A stretch of DNA of 64,000 bases from Balaenoptera acutorostrata (Eukaryota > Chordata > Mammalia > Artiodactyla > Balaenopteridae): the NCBI RefSeq assembly GCF_949987535.1, contig NW_026645849.1:62001-126000 (forward strand). Reading direction: 5' to 3'. Below are positions 22,223-36,364 of the stretch, piece by piece. Made by a program: the position numbers and the translations under genes. The notes below the pieces were generated by a model, which worked only from the letters and a program-made list of their open reading frames with translations, did not search any database and was not told the origin of the DNA. Position 1 is the first letter of the stretch, and each line of letters starts with the position of its first letter.

Positions 22223-23981
22223 TTGGCCAAAAAGGGCGTATGCGTTTTTTCCTGAATATATTCAGGAAAAAACGCATACGCCCTTTTTGGCCAAGGGCAT
22301 CATTGTCCACGTTTTGCCGCTTTTCATGTGCTTTCAAGGCGATTCGAATCTACCTCCTGAAATCTGTTTCCTGCAATTCTGCCTTGCTTTCAAAGCCTCT
22401 TCGTTGCCTTCCCTTAATATATTTGTGGACGAGAGGTATCATTTAAAACTCTGCAGGTTTGTGAATTGCAGTGCCCATGAGCTCCATTTTTCAACTCGCT
22501 TTTTTGGGAGCTGGCCGCAAAAGCGCAGGATTGCTTCAGGCTCTCTTCTGGTTCTGGGGGGCAGGCTGAGCTTGTGCTTAATTCTTCTTCCTGATGGGAA
22601 AATAGAGTGACCTGTGCCTGTCCCAACACCTAGAGCTAGTCTCTCATTGGTTCCCCCTCTTCCCGTTCATCCTCAGGACAAATTGCAACCTGTACGGAAC
22701 AGGAGGTTAAAGGTGCTGATTCTCCAAGGAGGGAGATGGCTAGTAAATCGGCTGGAATGGCGAACCCGAGCAAAGGAGATGAGAAATGATGTGCGTTTTA
22801 GAAACCTTTCCCGATCACACGGTGTACCATCTTCTGGGTTTCTCATGCCTGTTTTCGACGTAGGAAGATGCCCTTGAACCTGGAGATTTGGGACCCATGG
22901 GATGGGTACCATACAGTATTACTTGAAAGGGCCTGCGTTGGCTCACCCAACCTCACCGAACCTCTCAGCCCCAAGAGTGTCCACCCTTATGTCTCAATCA
23001 GCTGTGGGTCTAGATATGGTCAATCCAGGTTGCATCACAGCCCCTGAACGAATTTTGTAAGAATTTCTCTCTCTTTCACTGTCTTTGTTTCACGGGTTTT
23101 GAAAAGTAATTTATTTTTATACTGGGGTTTAGCTGCTTTTCACGGCTGTGTTTATGCCGCTTTACACCCCCTTGACTCACTTACAGAGAGATATCAATAC
23201 ATAGGTTTGAAGATTCTTACTAGTCAGATATATTCTTGTGCGGTGAATAGGGGGTGTTGAGTCCAGTTCACTGAAAAAGGAATAGGTCTTGTCTCTTACA
23301 TATTGGGTTTATGGAACGGTATCTGAGCTAAATTGAAACCCTTGTTTTATGCATCACCCCACCTCACCTTGCCCGTTCAGCAGCCATAGTGTGTTTTCTA
23401 AACGTGTGACTCTGTTCTGTTTTGTAATTCAGTTCAAGTGTAGCGGTTTTTACATTCCCTCTAGAAGTGATATCTTATGATAAGTGTCTTTTTCTGTGTG
23501 ACTTATTTCACTTAGAATCGTCGTACCTAAATCCACTCATCGTGCTGCTACTAGCCTTATGACGTTGATTTCATGGCTGAGTGATATTCCATTGTACATG
23601 AGGACCACAACTTCTTTATCCATTTTTCTCTTTCCTAGGATATTTAAGGTGTAGTGAAGTGGGGGTTCTTGTCAACAGAGCAGCCCTAAACTTTGGGGTG
23701 CCTGTGTCTTGCTGATTTTTAGTTTTCCCAATTTATACGCCCATGAGTGGAAGTGCCCTATGCTCTCCAAGCTGTGTTTTTTAGATGTTTCAGAACACAC
23801 CGTACACTTCTCCAGAGTGGCTGTTGGCAATTTACATCCCACCCATCAGCGTAGCAAGGCTCCCATTTCTCCATGGCCGGTCCTGCATTTCTGGTTTGGA
23901 CACTTTTTTCCCAATGGCCCTTTTGCCCGCTGGGAAGCGAGACTTCTTTGGAGCGCTGATTGGCCTTTCCAGGTTGCTTGG
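22223..23981 (+). repeat. Satellite unit 12 (1,759 bp)
   Basis: gcccatgagctcc, caggctctc, gaaatgatg, ccatacagt and gggcctgcg; cccaatggcc at the end. Confidence 0.9.
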
Positions 23982-25740
23982 TTGGCCAAAAAGGGCGTAT
24001 GCGTTTTTTCCTGAATATATTCAGGAAAAAACGCATACGCCCTTTTTGGCCAAGGGCATCATTGTCCACGTTTTGCCGCTTTTCATGTGCTTTCAAGGCG
24101 ATTCGAATCTACCTCCTGAAATCTGTTTCCTGCAATTCTGCCTTGCTTTCAAAGCCTCTTCGTTGCCTTCCCTTAATATATTTGTGGACGAGAGGTATCA
24201 TTTAAAACTCTGCAGGTTTGTGAATTGCAGTGCCCCTGAGCTCCATTTTTCAACTCGCTTTTTTGGGAGCTGGCCGCAAAAGCGCAGGATTGCTTCAGGC
24301 CCTCTTCTGGTTCTGGGGGGCAGGCTGAGCTTGTGCTTAATTCTTCTTCCTGATGGGAAAATAGAGTGACCTGTGCCTGTCCCAACACCTAGAGCTAGTC
24401 TCTCATTGGTTCACCCTCTTCCCGTTCATCCTCAGGACAAATTGCAACCTGTACGGAACAGGAGGTTAAAGGTGCTGATTCTCCAAGGAGGGAGATGGCT
24501 AGTAAATCGGCTGGAATGGCGAACCCGAGCAAAGGAGATGAGAAATGATGTGCGTTTTAGAAACCTTTCCCGATCACACGGTGTACCATCTTCTGGGTTT
24601 CTCATGCCTGTTTTCGACGTAGGAAGATGCCCTTGAACCTGGAGATTTGGGACCCATGGGATGGGTACCATGCAGTATTACTTGAAAGGGTCTGCGTTGG
24701 CTCACCCAACCTCACCGAACCTCTCAGCCCCAAGAGTGTCCACCCTTATGTCTCAATCAGCTGTGGGTCTAGATATGGTCAATCCAGGTTGCATCACAGC
24801 CCCTGAACGAATTTTGTAAGAATTTCTCTCTCTCTCACTGTCTTTGTTTCACGGGTTTTGAAAAGTAATTTATTTTTATACTGGGGTTTAGCTGCTTTTC
24901 ACGGCTGTGTTTATGCCGCTTTACACCCCCTTGACTCACTTACAGAGAGATATCAATACATAGGTTTGAAGATTCTTACTAGTCAGATATATTCTTGTGC
25001 GGTGAATAGGGGGTGTTGAGTCCAGTTCACTGAAAAATGAATAGGTCTTGTCTCTTACATATTGGGTTTATGGAACGGTATCTGAGCTAAATTGAAACCC
25101 TTGTTTTATGCATCACCCCACCTCACCTTGCCCGTTCAGCAGCCATAGTGTGTTTTCTAAACGTGTGACTCTGTTCTGTTTTGTAATTCAGTTCAAGTGT
25201 AGCGGTTTTTACATTCCCTCTAGAAGTGATATCTTATGATAAGTGTCTTTTTCTGTGTGACTTATTTCACTTAGAATCGTCGTACCTAAATCCACTCATC
25301 GTGCTGCTACTAGCCTTATGACGTTGATTTCATGGCTGAGTGATATTCCATTGTACATGAGGACCACAACTTCTTTATCCATTTTTCTCTTTCCTAGGAT
25401 ATTTAAGGTGTAGTGAAGTGGGGGTTCTTGTCAACAGAGCAGCCCTAAACTTTGGGGTGCCTGTGTCTTGCTGATTTTTAGTTTTCCCAATTTATACGCC
25501 CATGAGTGGAAGTGCCCTATGCTCTCCAAGCTGTGTTTTTTAGATGTTTCAGAACACACCGTACACTTCTCCAGAGTGGCTGTTGGCAATTTACATCCCA
25601 CCCATCAGCGTAGCAAGGCTCCCATTTCTCCATGGCCGGTCCTGCATTTCTGGTTTGGACACTTTTTTCCCAATGGCCCTTTTGCCCGCTGGGAAGCGAG
25701 ACTTCTTTGGAGCGCTGATTGGCCTTTCCAGGTTGCTTGG
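23982..25740 (+). repeat. Satellite unit 13 (1,759 bp)
   Basis: ggttcaccc and ctctctctcactg shared with unit 14; gaaaaatgaatagg is private; cccaatggcc at the end. Confidence 0.9.
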
Positions 25741-27499
25741 TTGGCCAAAAAGGGCGTATGCGTTTTTTCCTGAATATATTCAGGAAAAAACGCATACGCC
25801 CTTTTTGGCCAAGGGCATCATTGTCCACGTTTTGCCGCTTTTCATGTGCTTTCAAGGCGATTCGAATCTACCTCCTGAAATCTGTTTCCTGCCATTCTGC
25901 CTTGCTTTCAAAGCCTCTTCGTTGCCTTCCCTTAATATATTTGTGGACGAGAGGTATCATTTAAAACTCTGCAGGTTTGTGAATTGCAGTGCCCCTGAGC
26001 TCCATTTTTCAACTCGCTTTTTTGGGAGCTGGCCGCAAAAGCGCAGGATTGCTTCAGGCCCTCTTCTGGTTCTGGGGGGCAGGCTGAGCTTGTGCTTAAT
26101 TCTTCTTCCTGATGGGAAAATAGAGTGACCTGTGCCTGTCCCAACACCTAGAGCTAGTCTCTCATTGGTTCACCCTCTTCCCGTTCATCCTCAGGACAAA
26201 TTGCAACCTGTACGGAACAGGAGGTTAAAGGTGCTGATTCTCCAAGGAGGGAGATGGCTAGTAAATCGGCTGGAATGGCGAACCCGAGCAAAGGAGATGA
26301 GAAATGATGTGCGTTTTAGAAACCTTTCCCGATCACACGGTGTACCATCTTCTGGGTTTCTCATGCCTGTTTTCGACGTAGGAAGATGCCCTTGAACCTG
26401 GAGATTTGGGACCCATGGGATGGGTACCATGCAGTATTACTTGAAAGGGTCTGCGTTGGCTCACCCAACCTCACCGAACCTCTCAGCCCCAAGAGTGTCC
26501 ACCCTTATGTCTCAATCAGCTGTGGGTCTAGATATGGTCAATCCAGGTTGCATCACAGCCCCTGAACGAATTTTGTAAGAATTTCTCTCTCTCTCACTGT
26601 CTTTGTTTCACGGGTTTTGAAAAGTAATTTATTTTTATACTGGGGTTTAGCTGCTTTTCACGGCTGTGTTTATGCCGCTTTACACCCCCTTGACTCACTT
26701 ACAGAGAGATATCAATACATAGGTTTGAAGATTCTTACTAGTCAGATATATTCTTGTGCGGTGAATAGGGGGTGTTGAGTCCAGTTCACTGAAAAAGGAA
26801 TAGGTCTTGTCTCTTACATATTGGGTTTATGGAACGGTATCTGAGCTAAATTGAAACCCTTGTTTTATGCATCACCCCACCTCACCTTGCCCGTTCAGCA
26901 GCCATAGTGTGTTTTCTAAACGTGTGACTCTGTTCTGTTTTGTAATTCAGTTCAAGTGTAGCGGTTTTTACATTCCCTCTAGAAGTGATATCTTATGATA
27001 AGTGTCTTTTTCTGTGTGACTTATTTCACTTAGAATCGTCGTACCTAAATCCACTCATCGTGCTGCTACTAGCCTTATGACGTTGATTTCATGGCTGAGT
27101 GATATTCCATTGTACATGAGGACCACAACTTCTTTATCCATTTTTCTCTTTCCTAGGATATTTAAGGTGTAGTGAAGTGGGGGTTCTTGTCAACAGAGCA
27201 GCCCTAAACTTTGGGGTGCCTGTGTCTTGCTGATTTTTAGTTTTCCCAATTTATACGCCCATGAGTGGAAGTGCCCTATGCTCTCCAAGCTGTGTTTTTT
27301 AGATGTTTCAGAACACACCGTACACTTCTCCAGAGTGGCTGTTGGCAATTTACATCCCACCCATCAGCGTAGCAAGGCTCCCATTTCTCCATGGCCGGTC
27401 CTGCATTTCTGGTTTGGACACTTTTTTCCCCATGGCCCTTTTGCCCGCTGGGAAGCGAGACTTCTTTGGAGCGCTGATTGGCCTTTCCAGGTTGCTTGG
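25741..27499 (+). repeat. Satellite unit 14 (1,759 bp)
   Basis: ggttcaccc and ctctctctcactg as in unit 13, but with tgccattctg. Units 13 and 14 are near-duplicates. Confidence 0.9.
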
Positions 27500-29258
27500 T
27501 TGGCCAAAAAGGGCGTATGCGTTTTTTCCTGAATATATTCAGGAAAAAACGCATACGCCCTTTTTGGCCAAGGGCATCATTGTCCACGTTTTGCCGCTTT
27601 TCATGTGCTTTCAAGGCGATTCGAATCTACCTCCTGAAATCTGTTTCCTGCCATTCTGCCTTGCTTTCAAAGCCTCTTCGTTGCCTTCCCTTAATATATT
27701 TGTGGACGAGAGGTATCATTTAAAACTCTGCAGGTTTGTGAATTGCAGTGCCCCTGAGCTCCATTTTTCAACTCGCTTTTTTGGGAGCTGGCCGCAAAAG
27801 CGCAGGATTGCTTCAGGCCCTCTTCTGGTTCTGGGGGGCAGGCTGAGCTTGTGCTTAATTCTTCTTCCTGATGGGAAAATAGAGTGACCTGTGCCTGTCC
27901 CAACACCTAGAGCTAGTCTCTCATTGGTTCCCCCTCTTCCCGTTCATCCTCAGGACAAATTGCAACCTGTACGGAACAGGAGGTTAAAGGTGCTGATTCT
28001 CCAAGGAGGGAGATGGCTAGTAAATCGGCTGGAATGGCGAACCCGAGCAAAGGAGATGAGAAATGAGGTGCGTTTTAGAAACCTTTCCCGATCACACGGT
28101 GTACCATCTTCTGGGTTTCTCATGCCTGTTTTCGACGTAGGAAGATGCCCTTGAACCTGGAGATTTGGGACCCATGGGATGGGTACCATGCAGTATTACT
28201 TGAAAGGGTCTGCGTTGGCTCACCCAACCTCACTGAACCTCTCAGCCCCAAGAGTGTCCACCCTTATGTCTCAATCAGCTGTGGGTCTAGATATGGTCAA
28301 TCCAGGTTGCATCACAGCCCCTGAACGAATTTTGTAAGAATTTCTCTCTCTTTCACTGTCTTTGTTTCACGGGTTTTGAAAAGTAATTTATTTTTATAAT
28401 GGGGTTTAGCTGCTTTTCACGGCTGTGTTTATGCCGCTTTACACCCTGTTGACTCACTTACAGAGAGATATCAATACATAGGTTTGAAGATTCTTACTAG
28501 TCAGATATATTCTTGTGCGGTGAATAGGGGGTGTTGAGTCCAGTTCACTGAAAAAGGAATAGGTCTTGTCTCTTACTTATTGGGTTTATGGAACGTTATC
28601 TGAGCTAATTTGAAACCCTTGTTTTATGCATCACCCCACCTCACCTTGCCCGTTCAGCAGCCATAGTGTGTTTTCTAAACGTGTGACTCTGTTCTGTTTT
28701 GTAATTCAGTTCAAGTGTAGCGGTTTTTACATTCCCTCTAGAAGTGATATCTTATGATAAGTGTCTTTTTCTGTGTGACTTATTTCACTTAGAATCGTCG
28801 TACCTAAATCCACTCATCGTGCTGCTACTAGCCTTATGACGTTGATTTCATGGCTGAGTGATATTCCATTGTACATGAGGACCACAACTTCTTTATCCAT
28901 TTTTCTCTTTCCTAGGATATTTAAGGTGTAATGAAGTGGGGGTTCTTGTCAACAGAGCAGCCCTAAACTTTGGGGTGCCTGTGTCTTGCTGATTTTTAGT
29001 TTTCCCAATTTATACGCCCATGAGTGGAAGTGCCCTATGCTCTCCAAGCTGTGTTTATTAGATGTTTCAGAACACACCGTACACTTCTCCAGAGTGGCTG
29101 TTGGCAATTTACATCCCACCCATCAGCGTAGCAAGGCTCCCATTTCTCCATGGCCGGTCCTGCATTTCTGGTTTGGACACTTTTTTCCCCATGGCCCTTT
29201 TGCCCTCTGGGAAGCGAGACTTCTTTGGAGCGCTGATTTGCCTTTCCAGGTTGCTTGG
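27500..29258 (+). repeat. Satellite unit 15 (1,759 bp)
   Basis: tgccattctg, ctcactgaacc, caccctgttgac, cttacttatt and aacgttatctg. Ends with gccctctggg and gatttgcc. Its combination matches unit 11. Confidence 0.9.
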
Positions 29259-31017
29259 TTGGCCAAAAAGGGCGTATGCGTTTTTTCCTGAATATATTCA
29301 GGAAAAAACGCATACGCCCTTTTTGGCCAAGGGCATCATTGTCCACGTTTTGCCGCTTTTCATGTGCTTTCAAGGCGATTCGAATCTACCTCCTGAAATC
29401 TGTTTCCTGCAATTCTGCCTTGCTTTCAAAGCCTCTTCGTTGCCTTCCCTTAATATATTTGTGGACGCGAGGTATCATTTAAAACTCTGCAGGTTTGTGA
29501 ATTGCAGTGCCCCTGAGTTCCATTTTTCAACTCGCTTTTTTGGGAGCTGGCCGCAAAAGCGCAGGATTGCTTCAGGCCCTCTTCTGGTTCTGGGGGGCAG
29601 GCTGAGCTTGTGCTTAATTCTTCTTCCTGATGGGAAAATAGAGTGACCTGTGCCTGTCCCAACACCTAGAGCTAGTCTCTCATTGGTTCCCCCTCTTCCC
29701 GTTCATCCTCAGGACAAATTGCAACCTGTACGGAACAGGAGGTTAAAGGTGCTGATTCTCCAAGGAGGGAGATGGCTAGTAAATCGGCTGGAATGGCGAA
29801 CCCGAGCAAAGGAGATGAGAAATGAGGTGCGTTTTAGAAACCTTTCCCGATCACACGGTGTACCATCTTCTGGGTTTCTCATGCCTGTTTTCGACGTAGG
29901 AAGATGGCCTTGAACCTAGAGATTTGGGACCCATGGGATGGGTACCATGCAGTATTACTTGAAAGGGTCTGCGTTGGCTCACCCAACCTCACCCAACCTC
30001 TCAGCCCCAAGAGTGTCCACCCTTATGTCTCAATCAGCTGTGGGTCTAGATATGGTCAATCCAGGTTGCATCACAGCCCCTGAACGAATTTTGTAAGAAT
30101 TTCTCTCTCTTTCACTGTCTTTGTTTCACGGGTTTTGAAAAGTAATTTATTTTTATACTGGGGTTTAGCTGCTTTTCACGGCTGTGTTTATGCCGCTTTA
30201 CACCCCCTTGACTCACTTACAGAGAGATATCAATACATAGGTTTGAAGATTCTTACTAGTCAGATATATTCTTGTGCGGTGAATAGGGGGTGTTGAGTCC
30301 AGTTCACTGAAAAAGGAATAGGTCTTGTCTCTTACATATTGGGTTTATGGAACGGTATCTGAGCTAAATTGAAACCCTTGTTTTATGCATCACCCCACCT
30401 CACCTTGCCCGTTCAGCAGCCATAGTGTGTTTTCTAAACGTGTGACTCTGTTCTGTTTTGTAATTCAGTTCAAGTGTAGCGGTTTTTACATTCCCTCTAG
30501 AAGTGATATCTTATGATAAGTGTCTTTTTCTGTGTGACTTATTTCACTTAGAATCGTCGTACCTAAATCCACTCATCGTGCTGCTACTAGCCTTATGACG
30601 TTGATTTCATGGCTGAGTGATATTCCATTGTACATGAGGACCACAACTTCTTTATCCATTTTTCTCTTTCCTAGGATATTTAAGGTGTAATGAAGTGGGG
30701 GTTCTTGTCAACAGAGCAGCCCTAAACTTTGGGGTGCCTGTGTCTTGCTGATTTTTAGTTTTCCCAATTTATACGCCCATGAGTGGAAGTGCCCTATGCT
30801 CTCCAAGCTGTGTTTTTTAGATGTTTCAGAACACACCGTACACTTCTCCAGAGTGGCTGTTGGCAATTTACATCCCACCCATCAGCGTAGCAAGGCTCCC
30901 ATTTCTCCATGGCCGGTCCTGCATTTCTGGTTTGGACACTTTTTTCCCCATGGCCCTTTTGCCCTCTGGGAAGCGAGACTTCTTTGGAGCGCTGATTTGC
31001 CTTTCCAGGTTGCTTGG
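29259..31017 (+). repeat. Satellite unit 16 (1,759 bp)
   Basis: gacgcgagg, gagttcc, gatggcc and gaacctaga. Ends with gccctctggg and gatttgcc. Confidence 0.9.
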
Positions 31018-32776
31018 TTGGCCAAAAAGGGCGTATGCGTTTTTTCCTGAATATATTCAGGAAAAAACGCATACGCCCTTTTTGGCCAAGGGCATCATTG
31101 TCCACGTTTTGCCGCTTTTCATGTGCTTTCAAGGCGATTCGAATCTACCTCCTGAAATCTGTTTCCTGCAATTCTGCCTTGCTTTCAAAGCCTCTTCGTT
31201 GCCTTCCCTTAATATATTTGTAGACGCGAGGTATCATTTAAAACTCTGCAGGTTTGTGAATTGCAGTGCCCCTGAGTTCCATTTTTCAACTCGCTTTTTT
31301 GGGAGCTGGCCGCAAAAGCGCAGGATTGCTTCAGGCCCTCTTCTGGTTCTGGGGGGCAGGCTGAGCTTGTGCTTAATTCTTCTTCCTGATGGGAAAATAG
31401 AGTGACCTGTGCCTGTCCCAACACCTAGAGCTAGTCTCTCATTGGTTCCCCCTCTTCCCGTTCATCCTCAGGACAAATTGCAACCTCTACGGAACAGGAG
31501 GTTAAAGGTGCTGATTCTCCAAGGAGGGAGATGGCTAGTAAATCGGCTGGAATGGCGAACCCGAGCAAAGGAGATGAGAAATGAGGTGCGTTTTAGAAAC
31601 CTTTCCCGATCACACGGTGTACCATCTTCTGGGTTTCTCATGCCTGTTTTCGACGTAGGAAGATGGCCTTGAACCTGGAGATTTGGGACCCATGGGATGG
31701 GTACCATGCAGTATTACTTGAAAGGGTCTGCGTTGGCTCACCCAACCTCACCCAACCTCTCAGCCCCAAGAGTGTCCACCCTTATGTCTCAATCAGCTGT
31801 GGGTCTAGATATGGTCAATCCAGGTTGCATCACAGCCCCTGAACGAATTTTGTAAGAATTTATCTCTCTTTCACTGTCTTTGTTTCACGGGTTTTGAAAA
31901 GTAATTTATTTTTATACTGGGGTTTAGCTGCTTTTCACGGCTGTGTTTATGCCGCTTTACACCCCCTTGACTCACTTACAGAGAGATATCAATACATAGG
32001 TTTGAAGATTCTTACTAGTCAGATATATTCTTGTGCGGTGAATAGGGGGTGTTGAGTCCAGTTCACTGAAAAAGGAATAGGTCTTGTCTCTTACATATTG
32101 GGTTTATGGAACTGTATCTGAGCTAAATTGAAACCCTTGTTTTATGCATCACCCCACCTCACCTTGCCCGTTCAGCAGCCATAGTGTGTTTTCTAAACGT
32201 GTGACTCTGTTCTGTTTTGTAATTCAGTTCAAGTGTAGCGGTTTTTACATTCCCTCTAGAAGTGATATCTTATGATAAGTGTCTTTTTCTGTGTGACTTA
32301 TTTCACTTAGAATCGTCGTACCTAAATCCACTCATCGTGCTGCTACTAGCCTTATGACGTTGATTTCATGGCTGAGTGATATTCCATTGTACATGAGGAC
32401 CACAACTTCTTTATCCATTTTTCTCTTTCCTAGGATATTTAAGGTGTAATGAAGTGGGGGTTCTTGTCAACAGAGCAGCCCTAAACTTTGGGGTGCCTGT
32501 GTCTTGCTGATTTTTAGTTTTCCCAATTTATACGCCCATGAGTGGAAGTGCCCTATGCTCTCCAAGCTGTGTTTTTTAGATGTTTCAGAACACACCGTAC
32601 ACTTCTCCAGAGTGGCTGTTGGCAATTTACATCCCACCCATCAGCGTAGCAAGGCTCCCATTTCTCCATGGCCGGTCCTGCATTTCTGGTTTGGACACTT
32701 TTTTCCCCATGGCCCTTTTGCCCTCTGGGAAGCGAGACTTCTTTGGAGCGCTGATTTGCCTTTCCAGGTTGCTTGG
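31018..32776 (+). repeat. Satellite unit 17 (1,759 bp)
   Basis: tgtagacgcg, acctctacgg, gatggcc, tttatctctc and aactgtatc. acctctacgg links it to units 24 and 26. Confidence 0.9.
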
Positions 32777-34535
32777 TTGGCCAAAAAGGGCGTATGCGTT
32801 TTTTCCTGAATATATTCAGGAAAAAACGCATACGCCCTTTTTGGCCAAGGGCATCATTGTCCACGTTTTGCCGCTTTTCATGTGCTTTCAAGGCGATTCG
32901 AATCTACCTCCTGAAATCTGTTTCCTGCAATTCTGCCTTGCTTTCAAAGCCTCTTCGTTGCCTTCCCTTAATATATTTGTGGACGCGAGGTATCATTTAA
33001 AACTCTGCAGGTTTGTGAATTGCAGTGCCCCTGAGTTCCATTTTTCAACTCGCTTTTTTGGGAGCTGGCCGCAAAAGCGCAGGATTGCTTCAGGCCCTCT
33101 CCTGGTTCTGGGGGGCAGGCTGAGCTTGTGCTTAATTCTTCTTCCTGATGGGAAAATAGAGTGACCTGTGCCTGTCCCAACACCTAGAGCTAGTCTCTCA
33201 TTGGTTCCCCCTCTTCCCGTTCATCCTCAGGACAAATTGCAACCTGTACGGAACAGGAGGTTAAAGGTGCTGATTCTCCAAGGAGGGAGATGGCTAGTAA
33301 ATCGGCTGGAATGGCGAACCCGAGCAAAGGAGATGAGAAATGAGGTGCGTTTTAGAAACCTTTCCCGATCACACGGTGTACCATCTTCTGGGTTTCTCAT
33401 GCCTGTTTTCGACGTAGGAAGATGGCCTTGAACCTGGAGATTTGGGACCCATGGGATGGGTACCATGCAGTATTACTTGAAAGGGTCTGCGTTGGCTCAC
33501 CCAACCTCACCCAACCTCTCAGCCCCAAGAGTGTCCACCCTTATGTCTCAATCAGCTGTGGGTCTAGATATGGTCAATCCAGGTTGCATCACAGCCCCTG
33601 AACGAATTTTGTAAGAATTTCTCTCTCTTTCACTGTCTTTGTTTCACGGGTTTTGAAAAGTAATTTATTTTTATACTGGGGTTTAGCTGCTTTTCACGGC
33701 TGTGTTTATGCCGCTTTACACCCCCTTGACTCACTTACAGAGAGATATCAATACATAGGTTTGAAGATTCTTACTAGTCAGATATATTCTTGTGCGGTGA
33801 ATAGGGGGTGTTGAGTCCAGTTCACTGAAAAAGGAATAGGTCTTGTCTCTTACATATTGGGTTTATGGAACGGTATCTGAGCTAAATTGAAACCCTTGTT
33901 TTATGCATCACCCCACCTCACCTTGCCCGTTCAGCAGCCATAGTGTGTTTTCTAAACGTGTGACTCTGTTCTGTTTTGTAATTCAGTTCAAGTGTAGCGG
34001 TTTTTACATTCCCTCTAGAAGTGATATCTTATGATAAGTGTCTTTTTCTGTGTGACTTATTTCACTTAGAATCGTCGTACCTAAATCCACTCATCGTGCT
34101 GCTACTAGCCTTATGACGTTGATTTCATGGCTGAGTGATATTCCATTGTACATGAGGACCACAACTTCTTTATCCATTTTTCTCTTTCCTAGGATATTTA
34201 AGGTGTAGTGAAGTGGGGGTTCTTGTCAACAGAGCAGCCCTAAACTTTGGGGTGCCTGTGTCTTGCTGATTTTTAGTTTTCCCAATTTATACGCCCATGA
34301 GTGGAAGTGCCCTATGCTCTCCAAGCTGTGTTTATTAGATGTTTCAGAACACACCGTACACTTCTCCAGAGTGGCTGTTGGCAATTTACATCCCACCCAT
34401 CAGCGTAGCAAGGCTCCCATTTCTCCATGGCCGGTCCTGCATTTCTGGTTTGGACACTTTTTTCCCCATGGCCCTTTTGCCCGCCGGGAAGCGAGACTTC
34501 TTTGGAGCGCTGATTGGCCTTTCCAGGTTGCTTGG
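32777..34535 (+). repeat. Satellite unit 18 (1,759 bp)
   Basis: ctctcctggttc is private. gatggcc present. Ends with cgccggg, as unit 8 does. Confidence 0.9.
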
Positions 34536-36292
34536 TTGGCCAAAAAGGGCGTATGCGTTTTTTCCTGAATATATTCAGGAAAAAACGCATACGCCCTTTT
34601 TGGCCAAGGGCATCATTGTCCACGTTTTGCCGCTTTTCATGTGCTTTCAAGGCGATTCGAATCTACCTCCTGAAATCTGTTTCCTGCAATTCTGCCTTGC
34701 TTTCAAAGCCTCTTCGTTGCCTTCCCTTAATATATTTGTGGACGCGAGGTATCATTTAAAACTCTGCAGGTTTGTGAATTGCAGTGCCCCTGAGTTCCAT
34801 TTTTCAACTCGCTTTTTTGGGAGCTGGCCGCAAAAGCGCAGGATTGCTTCAGGCCCTCTTCTGGTTCTGGGGTCAGGCTGAGCTTGTGCTTAATTCTTCT
34901 TCCTGATGGGAAAATAGAGTGACCTGTGCCTGTCCCAACACCTAGAGCTAGTCTCTCATTGGTTCCCCCTCTTCCCGTTCATCCTCAGGACAAATTGCAA
35001 CCTGTACGGAACAGGAGGTTAAAGGTGCTGATTCTTCAAGGAGGGAGATGGCTAGTAAATCGGCTGGAATGGCGAACCCGAGCAAAGGAGATGAGAAATG
35101 AGGTGCGTTTTAGAAACCTTTCCCGATCACACGGTGTACCATCTTCTGGGTTTCTCATGCCTGTTTTCGACGTAGGAAGATGGCCTTGAACCTGGAGATT
35201 TGGGACCCATGGGATGGGTACCATGCAGTATTACTTGAAAGGGTCTGCGTTGGCTCACCCAACCTCACCAACCTCTCAGCCCCAAGAGTGTCCACCCTTA
35301 TGTCTCAATCAGCTGTGGGTCTAGATATGGTCAATCCAGGTTGCATCACAGCCCCTGAACGAATTTTGTAAGAATTTCTCTCTCTTTCACTGTCTTTGTT
35401 TCACGGGTTTTGAAAAGTAATTTATTTTTATAATGGGGTTTAGCTTGTTTTCACGGCTGTGTTTATGCCGCTTTACACCCCCTTGACTCACTTACAGAGA
35501 GATATCAATACATAGGTTTGAAGATTCTTACTAGTCAGATATATTCTTGTGCGGTGAATAGGGGGTGTTGAGTCCAGTTCACTGAAAAAGGAATAGGTCT
35601 TGTCTCTTACATATTGGGTTTATGGAACGGTATCTGAGCTAATTTGAAACCCTTGTTTTATGCATCACCCCACCTCACCTTGCCCGTTCAGCAGCCATAG
35701 TGTGTTTTCTAAACGTGTGACTCTGTTCTGTTTTGTAATTCAGTTCAAGTGTAGCGGTTTTTACATTCCCTCTAGAAGTGATATCTTATGATAAGTGTCT
35801 TTTTCTGTGTGACTTATTTCACTTAGAATCGTCGTACCTAAATCCACTCATCGTGCTGCTACTAGCCTTATGACGTTGATTTCATGGCTGAGTGATATTC
35901 CATTGTACATGAGGACCACAACTTCTTTATCCATTTTTCTCTTTCCTAGGATATTTAAGGTGTAGTGAAGTGGGGGTTCTTGTCAACAGAGCAGCCCTAA
36001 ACTTTGGGGTGCCTGTGTCTTGCTGATTTTTAGTTTTCCCAATTTATACGCCCATGAGTGGAAGTGCCCTATGCTCTCCAAGCTGTGTTTTTTAGATGTT
36101 TCAGAACACACCATACACTTCTCCAGAGTGGCTGTTGGCAATTTACATCCCACCCATCAGCGTAGCAAGGCTCCCATTTCTCCATGGCCGGTCCTGCATT
36201 TCTGGTTTGGACACTTTTTTCCCCATGGCCCTTTTGCCCGCTGGGAAGCGAGACTTCTTTGGAGCGCTGATTGGCCTTTCCAGGTTGCTTGG
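34536..36292 (+). repeat. Satellite unit 19 (1,757 bp)
   Basis: Two one-base losses (ggggtcagg, ctcaccaacc), attcttcaagg and agcttgttttc. Same lineage as units 25 and 27. Confidence 0.9.
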
Positions 36293-36364
36293 TTGGCCAA
36301 AAAGGGCGTATGCGTTTTTTCCTGAATATATTCAGGAAAAAACGCATACGCCCTTTTTAGCCAA
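36293..36364. repeat. 72-bp palindrome, G67A mismatch
   Basis: The right arm reads tttttagccaa. The change at 36359 unpairs one base near the stem foot and puts a stop codon in the minus-strand L1 remnant. Confidence 0.95.
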
